In this document: positions 27,498 through 34,774 of the stretch, piece after piece
How positions within the stretch are numbered: position 1 is the first letter of the stretch
Layout: every line of letters starts with the position of its first letter
NCBI GenBank assembly: GCA_964459305.1
Contig: CAYWNA010000029.1
Coordinates: forward strand, 1-64,000
Direction: 5' to 3'
Length of the DNA: 64,000 nt
Source: CAYWNA01 sp964459305
GTDB taxonomy: Bacteria > Planctomycetota > Planctomycetia > Pirellulales > Pirellulaceae
Notes under the pieces: generated by a model
The model's database searches: none
Told to the model about the DNA's origin: nothing
The model's input: only the letters and a program-made list of their open reading frames with translations
Translations under genes and position numbers: made by a program

Positions 27498-28511
27498 TCA
27501 AGGATCCAAGTTCTTCGATTCCGAGGCGGGAAATCGGCGTGACTGATACGTTTTCGCCGCTTCCTCTTCCACACGGACAACCAGGCAGGAGGCACCACAC
27601 GTCTGTTCGACCAATTCAATCCCTCGGTGCGGGCCCAACACGCTGACCGCCGACGCAAGGCTGTCAGCGGTCATACAGTCGCCGGCCACAACCGTCACGC
27701 TGCTGCGGTCGACGACTCCGATTCCCGTGGAGGGATTGACAATGTGCGAGTATCGCTTGCCGCCGATTTCTACCGACTGCCATGCATCACCCGAAGTAGC
27801 GATACCGCAGTTGGCCAAACGCAGAAAACGACTGGGTGGATCGTCTGCTTCCAACGGTGCGACGCCGATGCGCCACCCCGTCTTCCCTGGTGGCGGACCG
27901 CCTATCGCAATGTCGCCCCCAGCGTTGACCAGGGAGTGTTGGATTTTCAGCTTGCGCATTGTGCGGATCGCTTCATCTGCGGCAAATCCTTTGGCAATTC
28001 CGCCAAAGTCCAATCGCATGTCCGGCACCAGTAACTGCACGGTGCGATCGTCGGAATGGAGTCGCACTTGCTGGTGCCCGACGGCGGCGAGTGCCTGCTG
28101 CAACCGGTCTGACGAAGGAAGCTCCCGGCGCCGTCGAGCGCGCCGCCAGAGCCGGCTCAGTGGGCCAACCGTCACGTCGAAGGCCCCGTCGGTTCGTTGG
28201 CTCAGGCGCACGGACCGTTCGAGCACATTCCACATCTCAGGGCTGACCGGAAGCGGCCGTTCCATCGGTGCGGCGTGGCTCAGCCGCAGTGCTTCGCTGT
28301 CGGAATCGTAATCGCTGAAGATTGCGTTAAGTTGTTCGATGCGATCAAACGCTGCATCGAACGCACGTTGGGCAGCGTCGTCGCCGGGCGCATAGACTGT
28401 GATTTCGAACAACGATCCCATACACGGACGAGACGCTTCGAAACGCTGTAGCGCGTCTTCGGCGGCGAAGACCGAACCTGCAAGCGCCAGAACGACGGAT
28501 GGAGAAAGCAA
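27498..28511 (-). CDS. apbE: FAD:protein FMN transferase (ApbE family)
   Basis: The protein has 337 residues. It starts at TTG 28511, five bases after a strong CAGGAGA; no closer ATG exists. A short signal peptide is visible (MLSPSVVLALAGSVFAAED). ApbE motifs: MGSLFEITVYA, DGAFDVTVGPL, the FAD/Mg-binding LDFGGIAKGFAAD, VNAGGDIAIGG, YSHIVNPSTGIG and GDCMTADSLASAVSVLG. It attaches FMN to a threonine in periplasmic or membrane flavoproteins such as Nqr/Rnf subunits; no such partner is in this window. A hairpin (28568-28603) separates it from the SUMF1 gene. Confidence 0.93.
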   Translation of the reverse strand: MLSPSVVLALAGSVFAAEDALQRFEASRPCMGSLFEITVYAPGDDAAQRAFDAAFDRIEQLNAIFSDYDSDSEALRLSHAAPMERPLPVSPEMWNVLERSVRLSQRTDGAFDVTVGPLSRLWRRARRRRELPSSDRLQQALAAVGHQQVRLHSDDRTVQLLVPDMRLDFGGIAKGFAADEAIRTMRKLKIQHSLVNAGGDIAIGGPPPGKTGWRIGVAPLEADDPPSRFLRLANCGIATSGDAWQSVEIGGKRYSHIVNPSTGIGVVDRSSVTVVAGDCMTADSLASAVSVLGPHRGIELVEQTCGASCLVVRVEEEAAKTYQSRRFPASESKNLDP

Positions 28512-28567
28512 TGTAGTCTCCTGGAGCTATTGTCTATCGAAGGCCGATCCTCGGGCACATGCGCGTT

Positions 28568-28603
28568 AAGAGACCCGATTTCTTCAAAGAAACCGGGTCT
28601 CTA
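28568..28603. repeat. Palindromic repeat R3, terminator-like hairpin
   Basis: AGAGACCCGATTTCTT and AAGAAACCGGGTCTCT pair over 16 positions with one mismatch and a very short loop. It lies between the stop of the SUMF1 gene and the ApbE start on the minus strand, so it could end or attenuate the SUMF1 transcript. There is no T-run, so it may be simply a REP element. Confidence 0.75.
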
Positions 28604-28634
28604 AAGTACTTATTCCCAGGTCAAGCCAGGGTCA

Positions 28635-29810
28635 TCATTTTTCCAGGTCCTTGATCGCTGCGGGCAGATCCTTGTCGACCAGTCCCAGCACGCCGCGCCC
28701 TTCCTGCAGTCGGTTCTCGACGCCTTCGACGATGTCCTCGGCGTCGGCCTTCCAGAACTTCTCCTTGTCCGTCCTTGAGATATCTTCGTTCAGCGGGCGG
28801 ATGATGCGGAAGCCGATACCGCGCGTCGGATCGCTGGTGAACCACCAAGGGCTGTACGGCAGGTTCGGGTCTTCCATTTTCCAGTCCTCTTCCTCGGAGC
28901 CCAGACGAAAAGCGCTACGACAGTTTTCGGGATCATCTTCCCATGAGCCGCCTTTGACGACTCGCGAAACAAGCTTCTTCGGCCAAACAATCGCGTCATT
29001 GGATTTCAGCGATTTGCCTTCGAAGCTTTCATAGCCATCCTCCAACATCTGATCCAAGACCCATTCGGCCACGTTGCCATGGATGTCGTACAGGCCCCAC
29101 GGGTTGGGCTTCTTGCCGCCGACTTCGTGCGGAGCGTCATCGGAGTTGTCGTAGTACCAAGCGTGGTCGTCCAAGTCGTCAGGATCGTCGCCGAAGTGGT
29201 AGGCGGTCTGCGACCCGGCTCGGCACGCGTATTCCCACTCGGCTTCGGTAGGCAAGCGGTAGAAGTGGCCGGTAATCGCGGCTAACCATTTGGTGTACTG
29301 CCGCACGGCGTACTGAGTTATGGTCACTGCAGGAAACTTGGGATCTTCGCCAAACTCGAACGTAAAGCTGGGATCGTATAGCTCGGTCGGCGCGGTGATC
29401 GCGTCGATCATGTTGTCGTCCGTGACTTTGCGGACCTTGCGAACCTCGAATTCCTTGAAAATGCCGTACAGTGCCATGTACTGCTTGTATTCAGCCCACG
29501 TGACTTCGTATTTACCCATCCAAAACGGTTCTACCTCGACCGTGAACTGCGGCCCTTCGTTATCCTGGCGGTCGTCTTCCGATTCCGGGCTGCCCATCAT
29601 GAACTTGCCACCTGGTATCGGGACCATTTCGAAAGTCGCTTCCGTCCCCGGTATGGTCATTTTGTAGGGGATCATGAATCCCCGATCCGTTTTTACGGAA
29701 CGACCCTCGCTGGGAGCGGAATCGGCCAATCCGACGACATCCTCTGCCAGTCCAGAGGAAGCAAAGCCGAACAGCAGGGGAAATAGGCAAGTGAGGTAGA
29801 CGTGGCGCAT
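28635..29810 (-). CDS. Secreted SUMF1/FGE-fold domain protein, probably without formylglycine-generating activity
   Basis: The protein has 391 residues from ATG 29810, preceded by AGAAGGAAAC. It has a signal peptide (MRHVYLTCLFPLLFGFASSGLA). The SUMF1 domain runs from FEMVPIPGGKFMMGSPESEDD through FWMGKYEVTWAEY, YRLPTEAEWEYACRAGS, WGLYDIHGNVAEWVLD and VVKGGSWEDDPENCRSAFR to GIGFRIIRPL. In true formylglycine-generating enzymes the region after GGS holds two catalytic cysteines; here only one Cys (ENCRS) is present. I therefore expect a binding or structural role. The last ~55 residues form a charged helical tail. No sulfatase gene is adjacent. Confidence 0.85.
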   Translation of the reverse strand: MRHVYLTCLFPLLFGFASSGLAEDVVGLADSAPSEGRSVKTDRGFMIPYKMTIPGTEATFEMVPIPGGKFMMGSPESEDDRQDNEGPQFTVEVEPFWMGKYEVTWAEYKQYMALYGIFKEFEVRKVRKVTDDNMIDAITAPTELYDPSFTFEFGEDPKFPAVTITQYAVRQYTKWLAAITGHFYRLPTEAEWEYACRAGSQTAYHFGDDPDDLDDHAWYYDNSDDAPHEVGGKKPNPWGLYDIHGNVAEWVLDQMLEDGYESFEGKSLKSNDAIVWPKKLVSRVVKGGSWEDDPENCRSAFRLGSEEEDWKMEDPNLPYSPWWFTSDPTRGIGFRIIRPLNEDISRTDKEKFWKADAEDIVEGVENRLQEGRGVLGLVDKDLPAAIKDLEK

Positions 29811-29927
29811 GTTGTTTCCTTCTTGACTGCTGAACTCTGATCTGTTTGCCCGACCAAGTATCCCAAAAAACCGGGGCTGGCACCTGATCGGGTGGAGCCG
29901 GCCCCGGTTAGACTCGATCTTCCACAC

Positions 29928-30842
29928 TTAAATTCTAGTTGTGCTCCCGCTAGATGTCGACCGCTGGCCAACGACAACCGATTGGACAAAGTCCAATATC
30001 AGTGACGCTACGTCGATTTCAAGCGTTCGAGATAGGGCTTTCCAGCCCGGCACGGCGTTTACCTCCAGAACGTGGTGTGCCCCATCCTGGTCAGTTAGTA
30101 CGTCCACGCCCGCGATAGGGGCATCAACAGCGGCGGAGGCGGTTCGAGCGATGTCGACTAGGGCGGCCTCTGGCTCCAGAGGTTCAGTCGTGGCGCCGCG
30201 GCTTACGTTGGTTCGCCAATCGGCCGAATTGTGGCGTCGCATCGCGAGCACCCTTTCGCCGATGACTAACAAACGGATATCGAATCCTTCGTGAGCCACG
30301 AATTCTTGCAGGTAAATCACCGCATCTAACTGCACCAAGGTCTTGAACGTACGCAGAGCCAATGCGTCGTCCTCCACGCGCAGGATGCCTCGGCCTTCGC
30401 CGCCAAACAGTGGCTTCACGACGACATTACCGCCGAGTTGCCCGAATCCGGCCATAGCATCCTCGACGGTCTGGCATACCAGAGTGCGAGGCGTGCGGAG
30501 CCCTGCGGCCTGAAGTTTGGCAAGTGCGAGATACTTGTCGACCGCGGCCTCGATCGCTCGCGGTGGGTTCAAAACCACCACGCCCGATTGTTCCAGCCGG
30601 GCCAATGCGTCCATCCGGAAGACGACTTGCTCCAGCGATCCCGGCGGCATCGTTCGAACCAGCACGGCGTCGAAATCACCTAGGTCGTGTTCCCCGGCGG
30701 CAATACGCCAGCGTCGATCCTCGACGTGACATGCCGTGATCTGCGTAAATCCGGCGCATAAGATCTCGTGCCGATCACTCGCAGTTCGGCGCAAATCCTG
30801 CAAATACCAGCTTTCGGGCGACGAGAGGATGGCCAGCTTCAT
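29928..30842 (-). CDS. RimK-like ATP-grasp ligase of the tetrahydromethanopterin gene set
   Basis: The protein has 304 residues. ATP-grasp features: AVDKYLALAKLQAAGLRTPRT, GGNVVVKPLFGGEGRGI (nucleotide-binding loop), IYLQEFVAHEGFDIRLLVIG, and the metal-binding GVDVLTDQDGAHHVLEVNAVPGWK. It resembles RimK/MptN enzymes that add glutamate to a carboxylate. The Mch gene ends four bases upstream, and RimK-like ligases travel with archaeal-type C1 genes in methylotrophs and planctomycetes. I therefore infer action on the H4MPT side chain or a related cofactor; a peptide or protein substrate remains possible. Confidence 0.82.
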   Translation of the reverse strand: MKLAILSSPESWYLQDLRRTASDRHEILCAGFTQITACHVEDRRWRIAAGEHDLGDFDAVLVRTMPPGSLEQVVFRMDALARLEQSGVVVLNPPRAIEAAVDKYLALAKLQAAGLRTPRTLVCQTVEDAMAGFGQLGGNVVVKPLFGGEGRGILRVEDDALALRTFKTLVQLDAVIYLQEFVAHEGFDIRLLVIGERVLAMRRHNSADWRTNVSRGATTEPLEPEAALVDIARTASAAVDAPIAGVDVLTDQDGAHHVLEVNAVPGWKALSRTLEIDVASLILDFVQSVVVGQRSTSSGSTTRI

Positions 30843-30846
30843 GCGT

Positions 30847-31791
30847 TTACCCCGAAAACGATTTACCGATCACTTCCGGACGTACTTCGCCAAAGCGATA
30901 CGAGTGACCCGTATCCAGATTGACCAAGGTAACGCACGCGGGGCTAAAGAGAAGCGGATCGATCTTGTAGAAATCACGGTCGTACGCTTCGAATACATCG
31001 AGGAATGGTCGACCGTAATCGGGAGAAGACGAGCTGGGAATCCTGGGCCCCAGTTCCTCCAGCAGCCCATCGTCCGCCCGCAGCCACAAAGTGACTTCTC
31101 CTCCGTACAGGACCGCATCGTTGCTGCGTCCGATGCCGACAACATCCTCGGCTGCGACCGGCGGCAAAGGAGCCACGCCGAATCCGCTCGTGACACGATG
31201 CAAGTCGAAACCCAGCTCATGCATTTTGTGCAAGCATGTTTCCACGGTCCGGGCGACGACCTGTGCAGTCCCTGCGATGCTGGCGGTGGGAGCCACCAAC
31301 AACGTCAATACTCCAGGAGTGACCCCGCATTCATCAGCGATGTGCGAACACACTTCGGCAGGCGGTAGCGTACCACTTTCCAGCACGCCAACGACATGTG
31401 AAGATTGTTCACGGCACCCAATGCTGTCGAACAGTTCCTCGCGCCCCCGCACCGCACGCATGGGGCCCGACCCCATGGCGAAGTAACCTCCCGCTGCAAT
31501 CTGCCAGCCGGCATATTGTGAAGCCATGCATGCCGCAACCGGCTGGTCCGTCCGAACCTGAACGGCAGGGCCCGCCCATAGATCCGACCGGGCCGGAACC
31601 ACGCGGGCCTGCCCCAGACCAGCCATACACACCTCCGCCAGTGCCATACCAGCCTGCAGACCTCCGTCGACTCTAACGCCACAATCGATGAGGCGAGTCA
31701 TACCCTTTTCATGGGAAATGCCGACTCGCATCTCGGCCGGCTTCTGGAAAAACGGTTGGCAACGTTGCAGGGCTGTTTCGTTCAGATTCAT
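30847..31791 (-). CDS. mch: Methenyltetrahydromethanopterin cyclohydrolase
   Basis: The protein has 314 residues. ATG 31791 (MNLNETALQRCQPF) is chosen because it gives the usual ~315-residue length; a longer open frame upstream runs through a repeat. Mch features: ISHEKGMTRLIDCGV, GGLQAGMALAEVCMAGLG, YAGWQIAAGGYFAMGSGPMRA, PTASIAGTAQVVARTVETCLHK and SGFGVAPLPPVAAEDVVGIGRSNDAVLYGG. It hydrolyses N5,N10-methenyl-H4MPT to N5-formyl-H4MPT in formaldehyde oxidation. It forms a two-gene unit with the RimK-like ligase. Its presence points to the archaeal-type C1 pathway described in planctomycetes and methylotrophs. Confidence 0.93.
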   Translation of the reverse strand: MNLNETALQRCQPFFQKPAEMRVGISHEKGMTRLIDCGVRVDGGLQAGMALAEVCMAGLGQARVVPARSDLWAGPAVQVRTDQPVAACMASQYAGWQIAAGGYFAMGSGPMRAVRGREELFDSIGCREQSSHVVGVLESGTLPPAEVCSHIADECGVTPGVLTLLVAPTASIAGTAQVVARTVETCLHKMHELGFDLHRVTSGFGVAPLPPVAAEDVVGIGRSNDAVLYGGEVTLWLRADDGLLEELGPRIPSSSSPDYGRPFLDVFEAYDRDFYKIDPLLFSPACVTLVNLDTGHSYRFGEVRPEVIGKSFSG

Positions 31792-31845
31792 GGCAAACTG
31801 CTGGCGAGTCCAGGGGGCTATACGACCCGCGGCCGAGCCTGACGT

Positions 31846-31908
31846 GTAGCCGAACTCGCCAGAGTTTGGTTTTCCCCGCGCTGTCCGAAGTCTGGCGACT
31901 TCGGCTAC
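31846..31908. repeat. Palindromic repeat family R1, copy 4
   Basis: Core only, 63 bases: left arm GTAGCCGAACTCGCCAGAG, right arm CTGGCGACTTCGGCTAC, loop near TTTTCCCCGCGC. It is located 54 bases upstream of mch, in the 283-base divergent region shared with the MntR-like gene. Its hairpin may sit in the mch leader. Confidence 0.85.
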
Positions 31909-32074
31909 GTGCAGAAAAGTGTCAATCCTGGCCGCGGGCGGTATAAGTGAATGGCCGAGGCCAATGTACACACACGCGTCCGCTGGGACAACGAGCCCAA
32001 TTGCAGTCGCACCTTGCTGACTGGTTGCAGACACGTAAAATGCTACACATTGACTCGTTGATGGGAGGTATCCA

Positions 32075-32749
32075 TTGCCTAGTCTGACCATCGAGAACTA
32101 CGTCAAAACTATCTACCGAATATGCACGCGCCAAGATGGCAGTCCCGCGGCGACTGGCAGATTGGCCGAGGCGCTGAATGTTTCGCCCGGCACTGTAACC
32201 TGTATGTTGAAGACGCTGAAGGATGCTGGTTTGGCCGAGTACAAACCTTATGAAGGTGCCCGACTGACCGAGGCGGGGCGGACTTTGGCGCTTCGTGTCC
32301 TACGCCGACATCGCCTGATCGAGCTATTTCTGGCGAAAACGTTGGATCTGACGTGGGATGAGGTTCACGACGAGGCCGAGAACATGGAACATGCCGTTAG
32401 CGATCTGCTCGTAGATCGTATCGACGAGTACCTGGGTTTTCCGGGTACCGATCCACATGGCGATCCCATCCCACGAGCGGACGGGACGGTTTCGTATCAG
32501 GCCAGCAGCACCTTGGCGGAGTGGGGGATTGGCCAAAGATTTCGCTTGGTGCGAGTCTTGGATCAAACACCGGAGTTCCTTCGCTACCTGAGCGAAGCCG
32601 GTCTGCCATTGGGCGCGCAAGGCGAAGTCGCGGCCAATCATGAGGCGGCGGGCATTGTCACCGTTTCGGTCGCCGATAGCGAGACGACTTTGGCGCGCAA
32701 AGTGGCCGAAAAACTGTTGGTAGCTTTGCCCAATGAGTCGGACGGCTAA
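32075..32749 (+). CDS. DtxR/MntR-family metal-dependent transcriptional repressor with FeoA-like C-terminal domain
   Basis: The protein has 224 residues and starts at TTG 32075, six bases after GGGAGG. The N-terminal winged helix contains RLAEALNVSPGTVTCMLKTLKDAGL. The dimerisation and metal-binding part has RRHRLIELFL and DEAENMEHAVSD, with Glu rather than Cys three residues before the Glu-His pair, as in manganese sensor MntR. The first MntR ligand (Asp in MEDY) is Asn here (ENY), so the site is not standard. DPHGDPIPRADG follows, then a FeoA/SH3-like domain from ~145. It probably controls manganese or iron uptake genes; none is adjacent. Confidence 0.9.
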   Translation: MPSLTIENYVKTIYRICTRQDGSPAATGRLAEALNVSPGTVTCMLKTLKDAGLAEYKPYEGARLTEAGRTLALRVLRRHRLIELFLAKTLDLTWDEVHDEAENMEHAVSDLLVDRIDEYLGFPGTDPHGDPIPRADGTVSYQASSTLAEWGIGQRFRLVRVLDQTPEFLRYLSEAGLPLGAQGEVAANHEAAGIVTVSVADSETTLARKVAEKLLVALPNESDG

Positions 32750-32755
32750 CAGTGG

Positions 32756-32773
32756 GTCAGGGCTTGCCCTGAC
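32756..32773. repeat. Short palindrome R9, between regulator and moxR
   Basis: Perfect GTCAGGGC-TT-GCCCTGAC, eight-base stem with two-base centre, 7 bases after the stop of the MntR-like gene. It could be the terminator hairpin of that gene or a REP element. Confidence 0.6.
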
Positions 32774-32819
32774 TTACGTCGATTCACACAATCACATGCA
32801 GCTATAAGGAGCCGAATTC

Positions 32820-33809
32820 GTGCAGGTTGACGTTCACCAGATCAAGGATCAGGTTGCACAAAAAGCCGACCTGTTGCACCGATTGAATTCCGAAATGCAG
32901 AAGACCATCGTGGGCCAAGAAGGCATGCTGTCTCGGCTGCTGATTGGCTTGCTGACCGGCGGGCACATTCTGCTGGAAGGCGTTCCGGGGCTGGCTAAGA
33001 CGACGGCCATCAAATCGCTGGCCGATGCGTTGGACACCAGATTTCAGCGGATCCAGTTCACACCGGACCTGCTGCCGGCGGATCTTATCGGCACGATGAT
33101 TTATCAGCCGGCTACGGGCTCGTTCACCACTCGCAAAGGCCCGATCTTTGCCAACTTCGTGCTGGCCGATGAAATCAACCGGGCGCCATCGAAAGTGCAA
33201 TCCGCCCTGCTGGAGGCCATGCAGGAGCACCAGGTGACAATTGGCGACGAAACATATCCGCTCGAAGGCCTGTTCCTGGTCATGGCCACGCAGAACCCGA
33301 TCGAGCAGGAAGGCACCTACCCGTTGCCCGAGGCGCAGGTCGACCGGTTCATGCTGAAGATCAAGATCGACTATCCCAAACCCGATGAAGAGCGCAAAGT
33401 GCTGGATATGGCCCTGGACGGGACGATTCGGACCATCCAGGCGGTGCTCTCGCCGGACGAGATTCTTGGCATGCAGGAGGTGGTCAGGCTGATCTATGTT
33501 GACGACCAGTTGAAAGACTACATTCTGAACATCGTGCAGGCCACGCGAGATCCTGCGGCCTGCGACATCCCGGACCTTGCGCCGCTGATCGATTATGGGG
33601 GATCGCCCAGAGCAACGATCTACTTGGGGATCGGGGCCCGTGCCATGGCATTTCTGAATGGGCGCGGTTATGTCACGCCTCAGGACGTGAAAGACGTGGC
33701 TCATGACGTGCTCCGACATCGCATCATTCTGACATACGAAGCGGAAGCAGAGCAGATGACGCCCGAAGACGTGATCGCGACGATTCTGACCAAGGTTCCC
33801 GTGCCGTAA
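32820..33809 (+). CDS. MoxR-family AAA+ ATPase of the Bat-type operon
   Basis: The protein has 329 residues from GTG 32820 (AAGGAG nine bases upstream). It is a full AAA_3 domain: IVGQEGMLSRLLIGLLTGGH, Walker A GVPGLAKTT, FTPDLLPADLIGT, Walker B VLADEINRAPSKVQSALLEAMQE, sensor MATQNPIEQEGTYPLPEAQVDRF and ASPRATIYLGIGARA-type lid. It opens a compact operon of five genes through 38318: DUF58, TPR/PpiC-like, BatD-like and BatA-like. This matches the Bacteroides aerotolerance-like layout. It should remodel or activate the VWA and DUF58 partners using ATP. Confidence 0.94.
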   Translation: MQVDVHQIKDQVAQKADLLHRLNSEMQKTIVGQEGMLSRLLIGLLTGGHILLEGVPGLAKTTAIKSLADALDTRFQRIQFTPDLLPADLIGTMIYQPATGSFTTRKGPIFANFVLADEINRAPSKVQSALLEAMQEHQVTIGDETYPLEGLFLVMATQNPIEQEGTYPLPEAQVDRFMLKIKIDYPKPDEERKVLDMALDGTIRTIQAVLSPDEILGMQEVVRLIYVDDQLKDYILNIVQATRDPAACDIPDLAPLIDYGGSPRATIYLGIGARAMAFLNGRGYVTPQDVKDVAHDVLRHRIILTYEAEAEQMTPEDVIATILTKVPVP

Positions 33810-33869
33810 TTGGTGCCCCGTTTCATCAATCCCAGAAAAGCAGAGCGGTATTCACTCCGCCAACGAAGA

Positions 33870-34757
33870 ATGCCCGAACAACGCGTTGCCGAAATCCTGA
33901 AGAAAGTCCAACGCATCCAGATCGTGGCCAACCGCACGGTGAACGACCTGTTCGCCGGCCAATACAAGAGCGTGTTTCGTGGCCGTGGCATGGAGTTTGA
34001 CGAAGTGCGCGAGTATCAACCGGGGGACGATATCCGCACCATCGATTGGAACGTCACGGCACGCACCGGCGATTGTTTTGTCAAGCTGTTTAGCGAAGAG
34101 CGCGAGTTGACCGTGCTGTTCCTGGTCGACGTCTCGGCATCCGGCATTTTCGGCTCGACGCAGCAATCCAAGTTAGACATGGTGGTCGAAGTGGCGGCGC
34201 TGCTTATGTTCTCGGCCCTGAAAAACAACGATAAGGTCGGGCTGATCAAGTTCTGCGACGAAGTACTGGAATTCCTACCCGCTCGCAAAGGCAAGTCACA
34301 CGTCCTGCACAGTATCCGTCAGTTGGTGGATGTTCGGCCGATTGCGCGTGAAACAAGACTGGAGTCAGCGCTGGACTTTTTGAACCAGGTGCAAAAACGG
34401 CGCGCGGTCGTGTTTCTGATCAGCGATTTCCTGGGTCCCAGCGCCCGTCGCGCGTTGGCGATTACGAACAAACGGCACGATCTCACGGCCATCACCATCT
34501 CGGACCCCCGCGAACACGCGCTGCCCGACGTGGGGTTTATTTCTCTGATGGACGCGGAGACGGGCGAAGTCGTGGAGGTGGATACACGTCACCGGACGGT
34601 GCGTGCAATGTTCGAGAAGCGAACCCAGGAGCGTGATGGAGCACTCTCGGATGAACTGAAAAAAGTCGGAGTCGACCAGTTGGCGATCGACACGCGAGGC
34701 GACTACTTCGCCAGCCTGCGTCGATTCTTCGATATGCGTGAAAAACGGTTTCGGTAA
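33870..34757 (+). CDS. DUF58 domain protein of the Bat-type operon
   Basis: The protein has 295 residues from ATG 33870; an in-frame TTG at 33810 directly after the MoxR stop would add 20 residues. Unlike the copy at 17228 it has no membrane helix. Signature: GQYKSVFRGRGMEFDEVREY, GDDIRTIDWNVTARTGD, then the VWA-like strand LTVLFLVDVSASGIFGS with a DxSxS MIDAS motif and AVVFLISDFLGP. It should be a soluble adaptor working with the adjacent MoxR. The spacing to the next gene is 17 bases. Confidence 0.92.
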   Translation: MPEQRVAEILKKVQRIQIVANRTVNDLFAGQYKSVFRGRGMEFDEVREYQPGDDIRTIDWNVTARTGDCFVKLFSEERELTVLFLVDVSASGIFGSTQQSKLDMVVEVAALLMFSALKNNDKVGLIKFCDEVLEFLPARKGKSHVLHSIRQLVDVRPIARETRLESALDFLNQVQKRRAVVFLISDFLGPSARRALAITNKRHDLTAITISDPREHALPDVGFISLMDAETGEVVEVDTRHRTVRAMFEKRTQERDGALSDELKKVGVDQLAIDTRGDYFASLRRFFDMREKRFR

Positions 34758-34774
34758 ATGAGGATTTCGGTGCA

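Noticed and set aside
17031..31908. CRISPR array formed by R1 repeats
   Set aside because: The copies are kilobases apart, have no regular spacers, and no cas genes are present.
31792..32091. Upstream extension of mch by 100 codons
   Set aside because: It runs through repeat R1 and gives an unnatural N-terminus; the family length fits the start at 31791.
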